Of a stretch of DNA of 64,000 bases, positions 16,425 to 24,829 are shown piece after piece. The position numbers were made by a program, and so were the translations under genes. The DNA is from Gemmatimonadota bacterium (GTDB taxonomy: Bacteria > Gemmatimonadota > Gemmatimonadetes > Gemmatimonadales > Gemmatimonadaceae). The first letter of the stretch is position 1; every line of letters begins with the position of its first letter. A model generated the notes under the pieces. The model searched no databases. It was not told where the DNA came from and was given only the letters and a program-made list of their open reading frames with translations. The stretch is from the NCBI GenBank assembly GCA_002737115.1, contig NSHR01000011.1, forward strand, positions 1 to 64,000, given 5' to 3'.

Positions 16425-19396
16425 GCGAGGTGCAACGTCCCACCGCACCGCGTCTGTTCCTGATCGACGGCTATGCCCTGATCTACCGCGCGTTTTTCGC
16501 GCTGATGACGCGACCGCTCACCACGCGTCACGGCGAAAACACGTCGGCCGCCTGGGGGATTGCGACGTTTCTCAAGCGATTGTTGGTGACGCACCAGCCG
16601 GAGTTGCTGGGCTGGGTGCATGACTCGGGCGCCACGTTTCGCGACGACCTGTATCCCGAATACAAGGCGACGCGAGAGAAGCTCACCGATGAGTTGCAGG
16701 CCGACTTCGATCGGGGGCTTGAGCGCATCAATCAGCTGCTCGCGGCCTACGCCATTCCGGTGCTCGCGGTGCCTGGCTTTGAAGCCGACGATGTGATCGG
16801 CACGCTCGCGCGAAAAGGGGTGGACGCCGGGTACAACGTGGTGATCGTATCGGGCGACAAGGATTTCCAGCAGCTCGTGCGCCCTGGCGTGTGGTTGCTC
16901 AATCCCGGCCGCGGTGGTCCAGCCAGCGTGGAAGAGCAGTGGGTGGGCGTCGAGAACGCGAACGATCGGCTCGGCGTGCCGCCCGAGCGGGTCATCGACT
17001 ATCTCGCGCTGGTGGGTGATTCGTCGGACAACGTGCCCGGGGTGAAAGGAATCGGCGAGAAGGGGGCGCAGGAGCTCATCGCGCAGTTCGGTGCGCTCGA
17101 AGACATTCTCGCGCACGTGCAGGAGATCACAAAGAAGCGGCCGCGTGAAGCGTTGCTGGCACAGGAAGCGGAAGCGCGCCTGTCGAAGCTGCTGGTCACG
17201 ATTCATCAAGACGTGCCGATCGCACTGGATCCGTCCACGTTGCAGATGAGCGCACCCGATACGCAGGCGTTGCGTCATCTGTACCTAGAGCTCGAGTTCA
17301 CGTCGCTGTTAAAGGAGCTGGGCGGCAGCGCGCTGAGCGCACCCGCGCCCGGTGATCTGTCGGCGCTCGTGCCGCGCCCAGCCGAGCTGTCGTTCGATAC
17401 CGACGCGGCCGACAGCGTGCCGTCGCAGGCGAACCGTCCGGCTGCGCTGGCGATGACGATGAGCGCGAGCGGTGTGCCCGTGCTATCCGACGCGCGCTAT
17501 GTCACGGTGGACTCGATGTCGGCACTCGAGGCACTGCTGGCCCGTGTGCGTGAGGTGCCGTGCATCGCGTTCGATACCGAAACGGTGCTTGAACCCGGTG
17601 CGCCGGCCACCATCGATGCGATGCGGGCCGTGCTGGTGGGCTTGTCAATTGCGGTCGCTCCCGGCGAGGCGTACTACCTGCCCTTTGCACACCGTCACGA
17701 TGATGGCAGCGGCAATCTTGCGTTGTTGTCGGGTGATGCGGGGATCGCTGGCCGACGGTTAAACGCGGGCGTGGAGCCGCCGGTGAATCTGCCGGCGTTC
17801 GGCAGTGAGGCCATGGCGCCGTTGCGCGCCATGCTGGAAGACGCGACGGTGAAAAAACTGGCGCAGAATGCCAAGTACGATGTGCTCGTGCTGCGCGGTG
17901 CTGGCGTGCGACTGGCCGGTCTCGAATTCGATACGATGTTGGCCAGTTATGTGCTCGATCCCGGGCGCCGTTCGCATGGACTCGATCTCCTGGCGCTCGA
18001 GTTCCTCGGGCATACGATGACGGCGTACGAGCAGCTGTGCGGCAAGGGGCGCAATCAGTTGCCGTTCGATGTCGTACCGGTGGACGCGGCGCGCGACTAC
18101 TCGTGCGAAGACGTCGACATTACGGTGCGGTTGCGTGCCGTGCTCGAGCCGATGCTGGGCAGTCACGGCATGTCGGACTTGTTCCGTCACGTCGAGGTGC
18201 CGCTGGTCGAGGTGCTGGCCGACATGGAGTGGGACGGCATTGCGATCGACCTCACCTGGTTCGCATCGCTGAAGACGCGATTCAAGAGTGAACGCGAGCG
18301 GGTTGAGCAGCTGATTTATGGAGAGGCCGGGCAGGAGTTCAACATCAACTCCAATCCGCAGTTGCGCGTGATTTTGTTCGACAAGCTCGGGCTTCCGGTG
18401 AAGAAGAAGACGGCGACCGGGCCGAGCACCGATGCGAGCGTGTTGCAGGAGCTGGCGGAGGAAGGGCACACCCTGCCGACGCTGCTGATGGAGTATCGCG
18501 AGATCTTCAAGCTGGAAGGCACGTACATCGACGCGTTGCCGAAGCTGGTGCATCCGCGCGATCACCGATTGCACACGTCGTTCAATCAGACCGTGGCGGC
18601 CACGGGTCGATTGTCGAGCACCGATCCGAACCTGCAGAACATTCCGAACCGTCGTGAACTGGGGCGCGAGATCCGTCGCGGGTTCGTGCCGCGGCCGGGA
18701 TGGCGGTTGCTCAGCGCCGACTACTCACAAATCGAACTGCGCCTGCTGGCGCATTTGTCTGGTGATCCGGCGTTCGTGACGGCGTTCAAGGCAGGCGGCG
18801 ACATTCACCGGCAAACAGCCGCGATCATTTTCGGCGTGGATTTGGCCGATGTGAACGGCGAGATGCGGGCGCGTGCGAAGACGATCAACTTCGCCACGAT
18901 CTACGGTCAGGGGGCGCACGCCTTGTCGCGGCAGCTCAAGTTGCCGCATGCCGAGGCGAAGGCGTTCATCGACACGTATTTCGAGCGCTTCGCGGGGGTG
19001 AAGGCGTTTCTCGATCGGTGTGTCGTGGAGGCCAAAGCGAAGGGGTACGTGGAGACGCTGTTCCACCGTCGTCGCTATATCCCCGAGCTCAAGGAGCGGA
19101 ACCACAACATGCGCGCCTTCGGCGAGCGGGTGGCAGCCAATGCCCCGATCCAAGGCTCGGCGGCTGACCTGATCAAGATTGCGATGATCCAGGTACATCG
19201 GGCACTGGCCAGCGAGGGGCTGGCGTCGCGTATGCTGCTTCAGGTGCACGACGAACTGATTTTCGAGCTGCCGGCCAGCGAGCAGACGGTGCTATCGGCG
19301 CTCGTGAAGCGGGAGATGGAGTCGGCGGCCACGCTCGACGTCCCGTTGTTGGTGGAGATGGGCGTTGGCGACGACTGGGTGGCCGCCAAGTCGTGA
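16421..19396 (+). CDS. polA: DNA polymerase I
   Basis: 991 residues, starting with GTG 16421 that overlaps the upstream stop (GTGA). Three domains: a 5'-nuclease (1 to ~300, with YALIYRAFFALMTRPL, PGFEADDVIGTLA and VSGDKDFQQLV), a 3'-5' exonuclease (~350-560) with Exo I FDTETV, Exo II QNAKYDV and Exo III YSCEDVD intact, so proofreading is expected, and the polymerase (~600-991) with motif A DYSQIELRLLAHLSGDPAF near 766 and motif C VHDELIFE near 942. It serves Okazaki-fragment processing and repair. It is long because of a linker of about 60 residues rich in Ala/Pro between the first two domains. Confidence 0.97.
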   Translation: MSEVQRPTAPRLFLIDGYALIYRAFFALMTRPLTTRHGENTSAAWGIATFLKRLLVTHQPELLGWVHDSGATFRDDLYPEYKATREKLTDELQADFDRGLERINQLLAAYAIPVLAVPGFEADDVIGTLARKGVDAGYNVVIVSGDKDFQQLVRPGVWLLNPGRGGPASVEEQWVGVENANDRLGVPPERVIDYLALVGDSSDNVPGVKGIGEKGAQELIAQFGALEDILAHVQEITKKRPREALLAQEAEARLSKLLVTIHQDVPIALDPSTLQMSAPDTQALRHLYLELEFTSLLKELGGSALSAPAPGDLSALVPRPAELSFDTDAADSVPSQANRPAALAMTMSASGVPVLSDARYVTVDSMSALEALLARVREVPCIAFDTETVLEPGAPATIDAMRAVLVGLSIAVAPGEAYYLPFAHRHDDGSGNLALLSGDAGIAGRRLNAGVEPPVNLPAFGSEAMAPLRAMLEDATVKKLAQNAKYDVLVLRGAGVRLAGLEFDTMLASYVLDPGRRSHGLDLLALEFLGHTMTAYEQLCGKGRNQLPFDVVPVDAARDYSCEDVDITVRLRAVLEPMLGSHGMSDLFRHVEVPLVEVLADMEWDGIAIDLTWFASLKTRFKSERERVEQLIYGEAGQEFNINSNPQLRVILFDKLGLPVKKKTATGPSTDASVLQELAEEGHTLPTLLMEYREIFKLEGTYIDALPKLVHPRDHRLHTSFNQTVAATGRLSSTDPNLQNIPNRRELGREIRRGFVPRPGWRLLSADYSQIELRLLAHLSGDPAFVTAFKAGGDIHRQTAAIIFGVDLADVNGEMRARAKTINFATIYGQGAHALSRQLKLPHAEAKAFIDTYFERFAGVKAFLDRCVVEAKAKGYVETLFHRRRYIPELKERNHNMRAFGERVAANAPIQGSAADLIKIAMIQVHRALASEGLASRMLLQVHDELIFELPASEQTVLSALVKREMESAATLDVPLLVEMGVGDDWVAAKS

Positions 19397-19462
19397 CGGA
19401 AGGCATCATACGCTGCCATATAGCGCCTTTATAGCGCCATGACAAAAGCACTTTAAGAGCAG

Positions 19463-19840
19463 TTGGGTATTTTGAACGCTTTTGAATTCTCCATCGCGAC
19501 CGACCCCGACCCGCAGCGGCGAGCCGCCCGCATGCGGGACGTCACCTTTGCGTCCGGTGCGCGGGAGTTCCGGAAACGTCGAGAGGGGATGATCCACGCG
19601 ATGGACGGCGGCCTGTGGTTGCACCGGCACGTCTGGCTGGGCCGCCCCATGGTGCACTTCGTGAGCACCGACCGCGCGCGGCTGCTGGCGTACGGCGCCG
19701 CGGTGGGAATTCCTGCGAGCCGCCTGCAGGACAAGCCGCTGCGCGATCCGCGCACCGCCGTCCGACGTGAGGCGTGGCACTGGGATCTTGGTGGTCCCGT
19801 GTATCCGCCGTTGGACGAGCGGTTGCTGAGCGGTCGCTAA
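19463..19840 (+). CDS. Hypothetical protein
   Basis: About 125 residues, charged and aromatic-rich, with WLHRHVWLGRPMVHFVSTDR and REAWHWDLGGPVYPPLDE. The first part of this segment is loosely reminiscent of DUF4031 proteins, but I would not assign it. It starts with TTG at 19463 or 19472; ATG at 19532 is a shorter option. It lies 66 bp after polA on the same strand and ends at a short tandem repeat. Confidence 0.5.
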   Translation: MGILNAFEFSIATDPDPQRRAARMRDVTFASGAREFRKRREGMIHAMDGGLWLHRHVWLGRPMVHFVSTDRARLLAYGAAVGIPASRLQDKPLRDPRTAVRREAWHWDLGGPVYPPLDERLLSGR

Positions 19841-19872
19841 GCGGCGGCGAAGCGGCGGCGAAGCGGCGGCGA
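19840..19872 (+). repeat. Tandem repeat, 3 x 11 bp
   Basis: The unit AGCGGCGGCGA occurs three times without change, starting in the last base of the preceding stop codon. It separates convergent genes. The repeat is purely GC-rich and does not form a strong hairpin. Confidence 0.85.
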
Positions 19873-19899
19873 AGCACGTCGTGATACGCCGCGCGCACG

Positions 19900-21267
19900 T
19901 TACACCGCACGAAGATTCATGTCGGCGTCGCGCGCGGCGCGCTCGCCTTCCTTTACGTTGACCTTGGATAGAATGGCGCCGCCGATTACGAAGAACGCAA
20001 TGACCCAAAGAATCGCGCCGCGGCTGCTACCGGTTTGCCCGATCGCGATGGCGAACACCAGCGGTCCCAAAATCCCGCCGAACTTCTCAAACACAGAGTA
20101 GAAGCCGAAGAACTCGCCGCTCTTGTGCTTCGGCACCATGCTCGCGAAAAGTGAGCGACTGAGGGCCTGCGTGCCGCCCTGCACGAGCCCGACGAGCACG
20201 GCGAGGATGTAGAACTCGCGCTCGGTGTGAATGCCGTAGGCGAAGATGCAGATGCCCGTATAGACCACGAGTCCGAGGAAGATGGAGCGTTTCGCCCCAA
20301 GCTTTCCGGCCAGTGTGCCGAAGGCGAACGCGAACGGAATGCCGACGACTTGCACGAGGAGTATTGCCTTGATCAAGGCGGGTCGCGCGATGCCGATCTC
20401 GGTGCCAAAGGCCGTCGCCATCTTGATGATGGTCTGAATGCCGTCGTTATAGATCGTGAACGCGATCATCGCCAGAAACGCCTGCTTGTAGTGGCGCATC
20501 TCGCGCAACGTTTCACCAAGGCGCAAGAACGCGACCGTGAGCGGCTTGGCCGTCGAGCTTTCATCGGATTCGACCGTTCGCGGTGGTTCCGGGACGGTGC
20601 GTAGCATGGGGATCGAGAAGAGCAGCCACCAGACACCGACCGACACGAACGCGAGTCGTACGGGCAACGTGGCTTGATCGGCCGTGATGCCGTCGCCGCT
20701 TGGCAATCCCAGCAGCCCAGGGTTGCTGATCCACGCCAGATTGATGGCCAGCAGCAGTCCGCCGCCGAGATACCCGATGGCATAGGCGGCGGTGGAGACT
20801 CGATCGATCTCCTCGTCGGTGGCGATGTGCGGCAGGAGCGCTTCATAAAACGTCATACTGCCGGTCGCGCCCGCGATCGAGAGGATGAACAGGGCCGAGG
20901 CGAACAGCAGTTCTCCGTGGTCGATGAAGAACATGCCGGCGGTGGCCACCACGCCGATGAGCATGAAGGCGAACAGAAAGCGTTTCTTGGCCGCTTTGAA
21001 GTCGGCGACCGCCCCCAGTATCGGTGCCAGCAGCGCGATCACGATGGCCGCGACGGTGTTGGCGTAGCCCAGCGACTGAGTGGCGGCTTCAGGGGTCCGA
21101 TCGGCCCCCGCGACTTGAATGAAGTAGATCGGGAACACCGCGGTGGTGATCACGGTCTGCATGGAGGACACGGCCCAGTCGTACATTGCCCAGGCACGTA
21201 ACTCCGATCGATGCAGGCCCAGTGCGTTCAACAATCCCTTTCGCGATCCCGTGCGGGCATCAGCCAT
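19900..21267 (-). CDS. MFS transporter, UMF1/Atg22-like family
   Basis: 455 residues with about 12 hydrophobic helices. The N-terminal ELRAWAMYDWAVSS motif is characteristic of the UMF1 (Atg22-like) branch of the major facilitator superfamily. ALLAPILGAVADFKAAKKR matches the MFS loop 2-3 signature, and SLFASMVPKHKSGEFFGFYS is also family-typical. The substrate is unknown. It is monocistronic by position: convergent with the gene at 19463 and divergent from the lipoprotein at 21356. Confidence 0.85.
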   Translation of the reverse strand: MADARTGSRKGLLNALGLHRSELRAWAMYDWAVSSMQTVITTAVFPIYFIQVAGADRTPEAATQSLGYANTVAAIVIALLAPILGAVADFKAAKKRFLFAFMLIGVVATAGMFFIDHGELLFASALFILSIAGATGSMTFYEALLPHIATDEEIDRVSTAAYAIGYLGGGLLLAINLAWISNPGLLGLPSGDGITADQATLPVRLAFVSVGVWWLLFSIPMLRTVPEPPRTVESDESSTAKPLTVAFLRLGETLREMRHYKQAFLAMIAFTIYNDGIQTIIKMATAFGTEIGIARPALIKAILLVQVVGIPFAFAFGTLAGKLGAKRSIFLGLVVYTGICIFAYGIHTEREFYILAVLVGLVQGGTQALSRSLFASMVPKHKSGEFFGFYSVFEKFGGILGPLVFAIAIGQTGSSRGAILWVIAFFVIGGAILSKVNVKEGERAARDADMNLRAV

Positions 21268-21355
21268 GAGCGGTCTTGGTCAGGAGTCTCGAAATGTGCC
21301 TCTCTCTGCAGCAGATTATAGTCCGTGCCTATCTCCGCGCTGTCTAGTACGCCGC

Positions 21356-22339
21356 ATGACGGATCTCCGACTTTCCATGCGTAGGACGCTCCGCGATACC
21401 TTCCGTCGTGCTCGCGTCGTCGCCGCGGCGGCGGGGCTGCTCGTCGCCGCCTGCGACCGCCGCCCGTCGTCATCGCATGCTGATTCGGTGGCCGCCGCGA
21501 GTGGTCAAGGCCCGGCGGACAGCGTGGCCGCGACCGTCTCCAGCAGCGGGTGGGACTCCGGTGCGGGGCCGTTCGTCGTGCTTCCCACGGTGGACGGCGG
21601 CCTGATGGCGGGCTCGCTGCTGCGTCCCGACGCCAGCGAGCTCACCGTCGGTGACACGGCCGGTGTCGGTGCGGCGTCGGCCGATGGGCGACTCGAACTC
21701 TTCGCCCGAAGCGGCAAAGTCGGCGTGGCGCGGCTGACCGTTGAGGGGGCGCCGAGTGTAGAGGACGGATGCACGGCCTGGCCGGTGGCGCGTCTCGCGG
21801 TGGACGCCGGTGTCACCGTGACGCCGTGGACGGTGGCCTTTGCCATGGGACGTGTCACGGTCATCCCCCTCGATTCGATCGAAGGGCTCGTGTCGCGTGA
21901 TTCCATTCGGCTGGCGACCGATCTCACGCGCCTCGCGTCGGGATTGGCCGACGATACCAGCAGCACCTTCCGTGGACTGCCATTCGTCGTGTTGCGGGCG
22001 TGGCGCACACGCGGGCTCGATAGCGCGTTCATCGTGGCCACGCTGGCCCGTCGCGTGAATCAGGAAGCCGATCCGAAGGAAGAGCGCCTGGTCCTCGTCG
22101 TCGATGCGATCGGTGAGAACGCGAAGGCGTGGACCGTCGCGTGGCACGAGCGCGCCGCCGGCCACGAGGAGGAGCTGGTGGTCGCCGAGCCCCTGCTCGC
22201 CTTCCGGAATGTCGGCACACCCGATGTCCGCCTGTTGTTCGGGCGTGATGATGGTGTAGCCCTGGGCGCCGCCGTGTTGTCGCGCGGGAAGATCGGGTGG
22301 CGGGTGCTCTGGGAGAGCGCGGTCGCGGGCTGCAACTGA
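21356..22339 (+). CDS. Hypothetical lipoprotein
   Basis: 327 residues from ATG 21356. The signal sequence LRDTFRRARVVAAAAGLLVA ends in a lipobox cysteine (LLVAAC). A Ser/Ala-rich linker follows, then a body of short beta-like segments with no recognised domain. Upstream TAGTAC lies only 5 nt before the ATG. Longer open frames upstream lack a signal peptide at their start. It may be linked to tex, 104 bp downstream on the same strand. Confidence 0.65.
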   Translation: MTDLRLSMRRTLRDTFRRARVVAAAAGLLVAACDRRPSSSHADSVAAASGQGPADSVAATVSSSGWDSGAGPFVVLPTVDGGLMAGSLLRPDASELTVGDTAGVGAASADGRLELFARSGKVGVARLTVEGAPSVEDGCTAWPVARLAVDAGVTVTPWTVAFAMGRVTVIPLDSIEGLVSRDSIRLATDLTRLASGLADDTSSTFRGLPFVVLRAWRTRGLDSAFIVATLARRVNQEADPKEERLVLVVDAIGENAKAWTVAWHERAAGHEEELVVAEPLLAFRNVGTPDVRLLFGRDDGVALGAAVLSRGKIGWRVLWESAVAGCN

Positions 22340-22429
22340 CGGAGAGGGCAGCCTCGCTCGTGCGCGCCGCGGATCGCTGCGCACGACGTGCGGAAAACGC
22401 AAGGCGTGGAATTCGGTTCGCCTGACGCG

Positions 22430-22435
22430 TAGAAT
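22430..22435 (+). promoter_or_regulatory. Candidate -10 element of tex (leaderless)
   Basis: TAGAAT ends 8 nt before the ATG at 22444, and no Shine-Dalgarno lies between. A transcript starting about 7 nt after this hexamer would begin at the start codon. Confidence 0.5.
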
Positions 22436-22443
22436 CCGCGCAC

Positions 22444-24792
22444 ATGACTGATATGATTGCTCCCGCCATCGTCGCGCGCGTTGCGACGGAACTCTCGCTG
22501 AATCCACAACAGGTTCAGCGCACGCTCGCCCTCTTCGCCGAAGGCGCCACCCTGCCGTTCGTTGCGCGCTATCGCAAGGAGATGACCGGCGGTCTCGACG
22601 AGGTGCAGCTGCGGGATGTGCGTGAGCGCGCCGAATATCTGAACGAACTCGAAGATCGTCGCGCCGCGGTGCTGAAGAGCATCGACGAACAGGGCAAACT
22701 GAACGACGCCCTCAAGGCGTCGATTCTCGCGGTGGATACCAAGCAGGCCCTTGAAGATCTCTACCTGCCATTCAAGCCCAAGCGTCGCACGCGCGCCATG
22801 ATTGCGCGCGAACGCGGACTTGAACCGTTGGCGGAAGGACTGTGGAGCGGCGCGCTTGATGATGGCGCGGCACTGGCGGCGGCGGCGACGTATCTGCTGC
22901 CAGAAGTCGACGGCAAGCCGTCGGAAGTGCCCACCGTGGAGGCGGCCTTGCAGGGCGCGCGCGACATTCTGTCGGAACAGGTGGCGGAAGATGCGCTTGT
23001 TCGTGGGTGGGTGCGTGAGATCACCCGCGCCAAGGGCGTCGTCACGAGCAGTGTGATGACCGGCAAGGCGAGCGACGAATCGAAGTTCAAGGATTACTTC
23101 GAGTATTCGGAGTCGCTGGGTACCATCCCCAGCCACCGCATGCTGGCCATTCGTCGCGGCGAAACCGAAGGCGATTTGATGTGGCGCGTGGAAGCGCCAC
23201 TCGAGGAGATCAACGCACGCATGGCGCGCGAAGTCGTCGGTGGTCGCACGGCGTCGCAGCAGCTCACACTGGTGGCCGCCGATGCGTACAAGCGGTTGCT
23301 GTCGCCGGCGATCGAAGTCGAGTTGCGGGTGGAGCTCAAGACGCGCGCCGACGATGAAGCCATCACGATCTTCGGACGCAATCTCGAACAGTTGCTGTTG
23401 TCGTCACCGGCCGGCGAGAAGCGCGTGATCGGTCTCGACCCGGGCTTCCGCAGTGGGGTGAAGGTGGCCGTGGTTAGCGCCACCGGCGCGTTGGTGCATA
23501 CCGATACGCTGTATCTGCATCAGGAAGACCGGTTCGCCGGGGCGATTCGACTGTTGCTGCAGCGGTTTACGCCGGAGCTCATCGCGATCGGCAACGGGAC
23601 GGCCAGTCGTGAGACGGAGAATCTCACCAAGGCCGCCATGCGCGAGCTCGATCCGCCAGCTGGCGGCGAGCGTCCGCAGGTCGTGGTGGTGAATGAGGCC
23701 GGCGCATCTGTGTACTCCGCGTCGGATCTGGCCCGTGCTGAGTTCCCCGAACTCGACGTGTCGCTGCGCGGCGCGGTGTCGATTGCCCGTCGGTTGCAGG
23801 ATCCGCTGGCCGAACTCGTGAAGATCGACCCCAAGAGCATCGGGGTCGGCCAGTACCAGCACGACGTTAATCAGTCGCGGCTCAAGCAGCGCTTGGACGA
23901 TATCGTGGAAAGCTGCGTAAACCGTGTCGGCGTCGAGGTGAACACCGCCTCCGCGGCTTTGCTGGGCTACGTGGCCGGCATCGGCCCCGGACTCGCGCAA
24001 GCGATTGTGTCGCTACGCGATCAGCGGGGCCGTCTTACCTCGCGCGCCGATCTCAAGGATGTCCCGCGCCTCGGCGCCAAGGCGTTTGAACAGGCGGCTG
24101 GCTTTTTGCGGGTGCGTGGTGGCGTGCATCCGCTGGATTCGAGTGCGGTGCACCCCGAGCGCTATTCGCTCGTGGAGCGGATGGCCAAGGATCTCAAGGC
24201 CGAGGTGAGCGCGCTGGTGGGCAACGAGTCGCTCGTGGATTCGATCGAGCTCGTCAAGTACGTCAGTGACGACGTCGGGATGCCCACACTCCGCGACATC
24301 GTGGCCGAGCTCAAGAAGCCGGGGCGCGATCCGCGTGCGGCGTTCGAGCCGCCCGCCTTTCGCGAGGACATTCAGAAGCCGTCGGATTTGCTGCCCGGCA
24401 TGGTACTCGAGGGCGTGGTCACCAACATCGTGGCCTTCGGCGCCTTCGTGGATATTGGTGTCCACCAGGATGGCTTGGTGCATGTGAGCCAGCTTGCCGA
24501 TCGCTACATCAAGGACCCAAACGATGCGGTGAAGGTCGGGCAGAAGGTGAAAGTCACGGTGCAGGCGATTGATCTGGCCCGTGGCCGCATTGCCCTGAGC
24601 ATGCGCAGCGATGGCGGCAGCGGCGTCGGCAAGCCCCAAGGCGGTGGAGAGCGGGGCGAAGGGGGAACGCGGCGTGACGTGACGGCCAACAACCGTGGCC
24701 CGGCTCGGCCGGCGCCCAGCAACACGCCGGCCGCCAAGCTCTTCGTGCCCACCAAGGGCGCGGTGGCCCCCAACGGGATTCGCTTTAAGTAG
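22444..24792 (+). CDS. tex: Tex-like transcription accessory protein (S1 RNA-binding)
   Basis: 782 residues. The N-terminal helical Tex domain has LFAEGATLPFVARYRKEMTG. The YqgF-like RNase H-fold region has VIGLDPGFRSGVKVAVV and IAIGNGTASRETE. A helix-hairpin-helix part has NTASAALLGYVAGIGPGLAQ. The C-terminal S1 domain has GMVLEGVVTNIVAFGAFVDI. A low-complexity Gly/Arg tail of about 50 residues follows S1, a common RNA-binding extension. Cytosolic; known homologues bind RNA and affect transcription and transcript stability. A second ATG at 22453 is possible. Confidence 0.95.
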   Translation: MTDMIAPAIVARVATELSLNPQQVQRTLALFAEGATLPFVARYRKEMTGGLDEVQLRDVRERAEYLNELEDRRAAVLKSIDEQGKLNDALKASILAVDTKQALEDLYLPFKPKRRTRAMIARERGLEPLAEGLWSGALDDGAALAAAATYLLPEVDGKPSEVPTVEAALQGARDILSEQVAEDALVRGWVREITRAKGVVTSSVMTGKASDESKFKDYFEYSESLGTIPSHRMLAIRRGETEGDLMWRVEAPLEEINARMAREVVGGRTASQQLTLVAADAYKRLLSPAIEVELRVELKTRADDEAITIFGRNLEQLLLSSPAGEKRVIGLDPGFRSGVKVAVVSATGALVHTDTLYLHQEDRFAGAIRLLLQRFTPELIAIGNGTASRETENLTKAAMRELDPPAGGERPQVVVVNEAGASVYSASDLARAEFPELDVSLRGAVSIARRLQDPLAELVKIDPKSIGVGQYQHDVNQSRLKQRLDDIVESCVNRVGVEVNTASAALLGYVAGIGPGLAQAIVSLRDQRGRLTSRADLKDVPRLGAKAFEQAAGFLRVRGGVHPLDSSAVHPERYSLVERMAKDLKAEVSALVGNESLVDSIELVKYVSDDVGMPTLRDIVAELKKPGRDPRAAFEPPAFREDIQKPSDLLPGMVLEGVVTNIVAFGAFVDIGVHQDGLVHVSQLADRYIKDPNDAVKVGQKVKVTVQAIDLARGRIALSMRSDGGSGVGKPQGGGERGEGGTRRDVTANNRGPARPAPSNTPAAKLFVPTKGAVAPNGIRFK

Positions 24793-24814
24793 CAGCCGTT
24801 CGTGCGGTCATGAT

Positions 24815-24820
24815 TAGACT
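24815..24820 (+). promoter_or_regulatory. Candidate -10 element of SNF2 gene (leaderless)
   Basis: TAGACT ends 9 nt before the ATG at 24830, inside the 37-bp gap after tex. No Shine-Dalgarno is seen. The helicase may thus be transcribed separately from tex. Confidence 0.4.
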
Positions 24821-24829
24821 TCGCTGGTC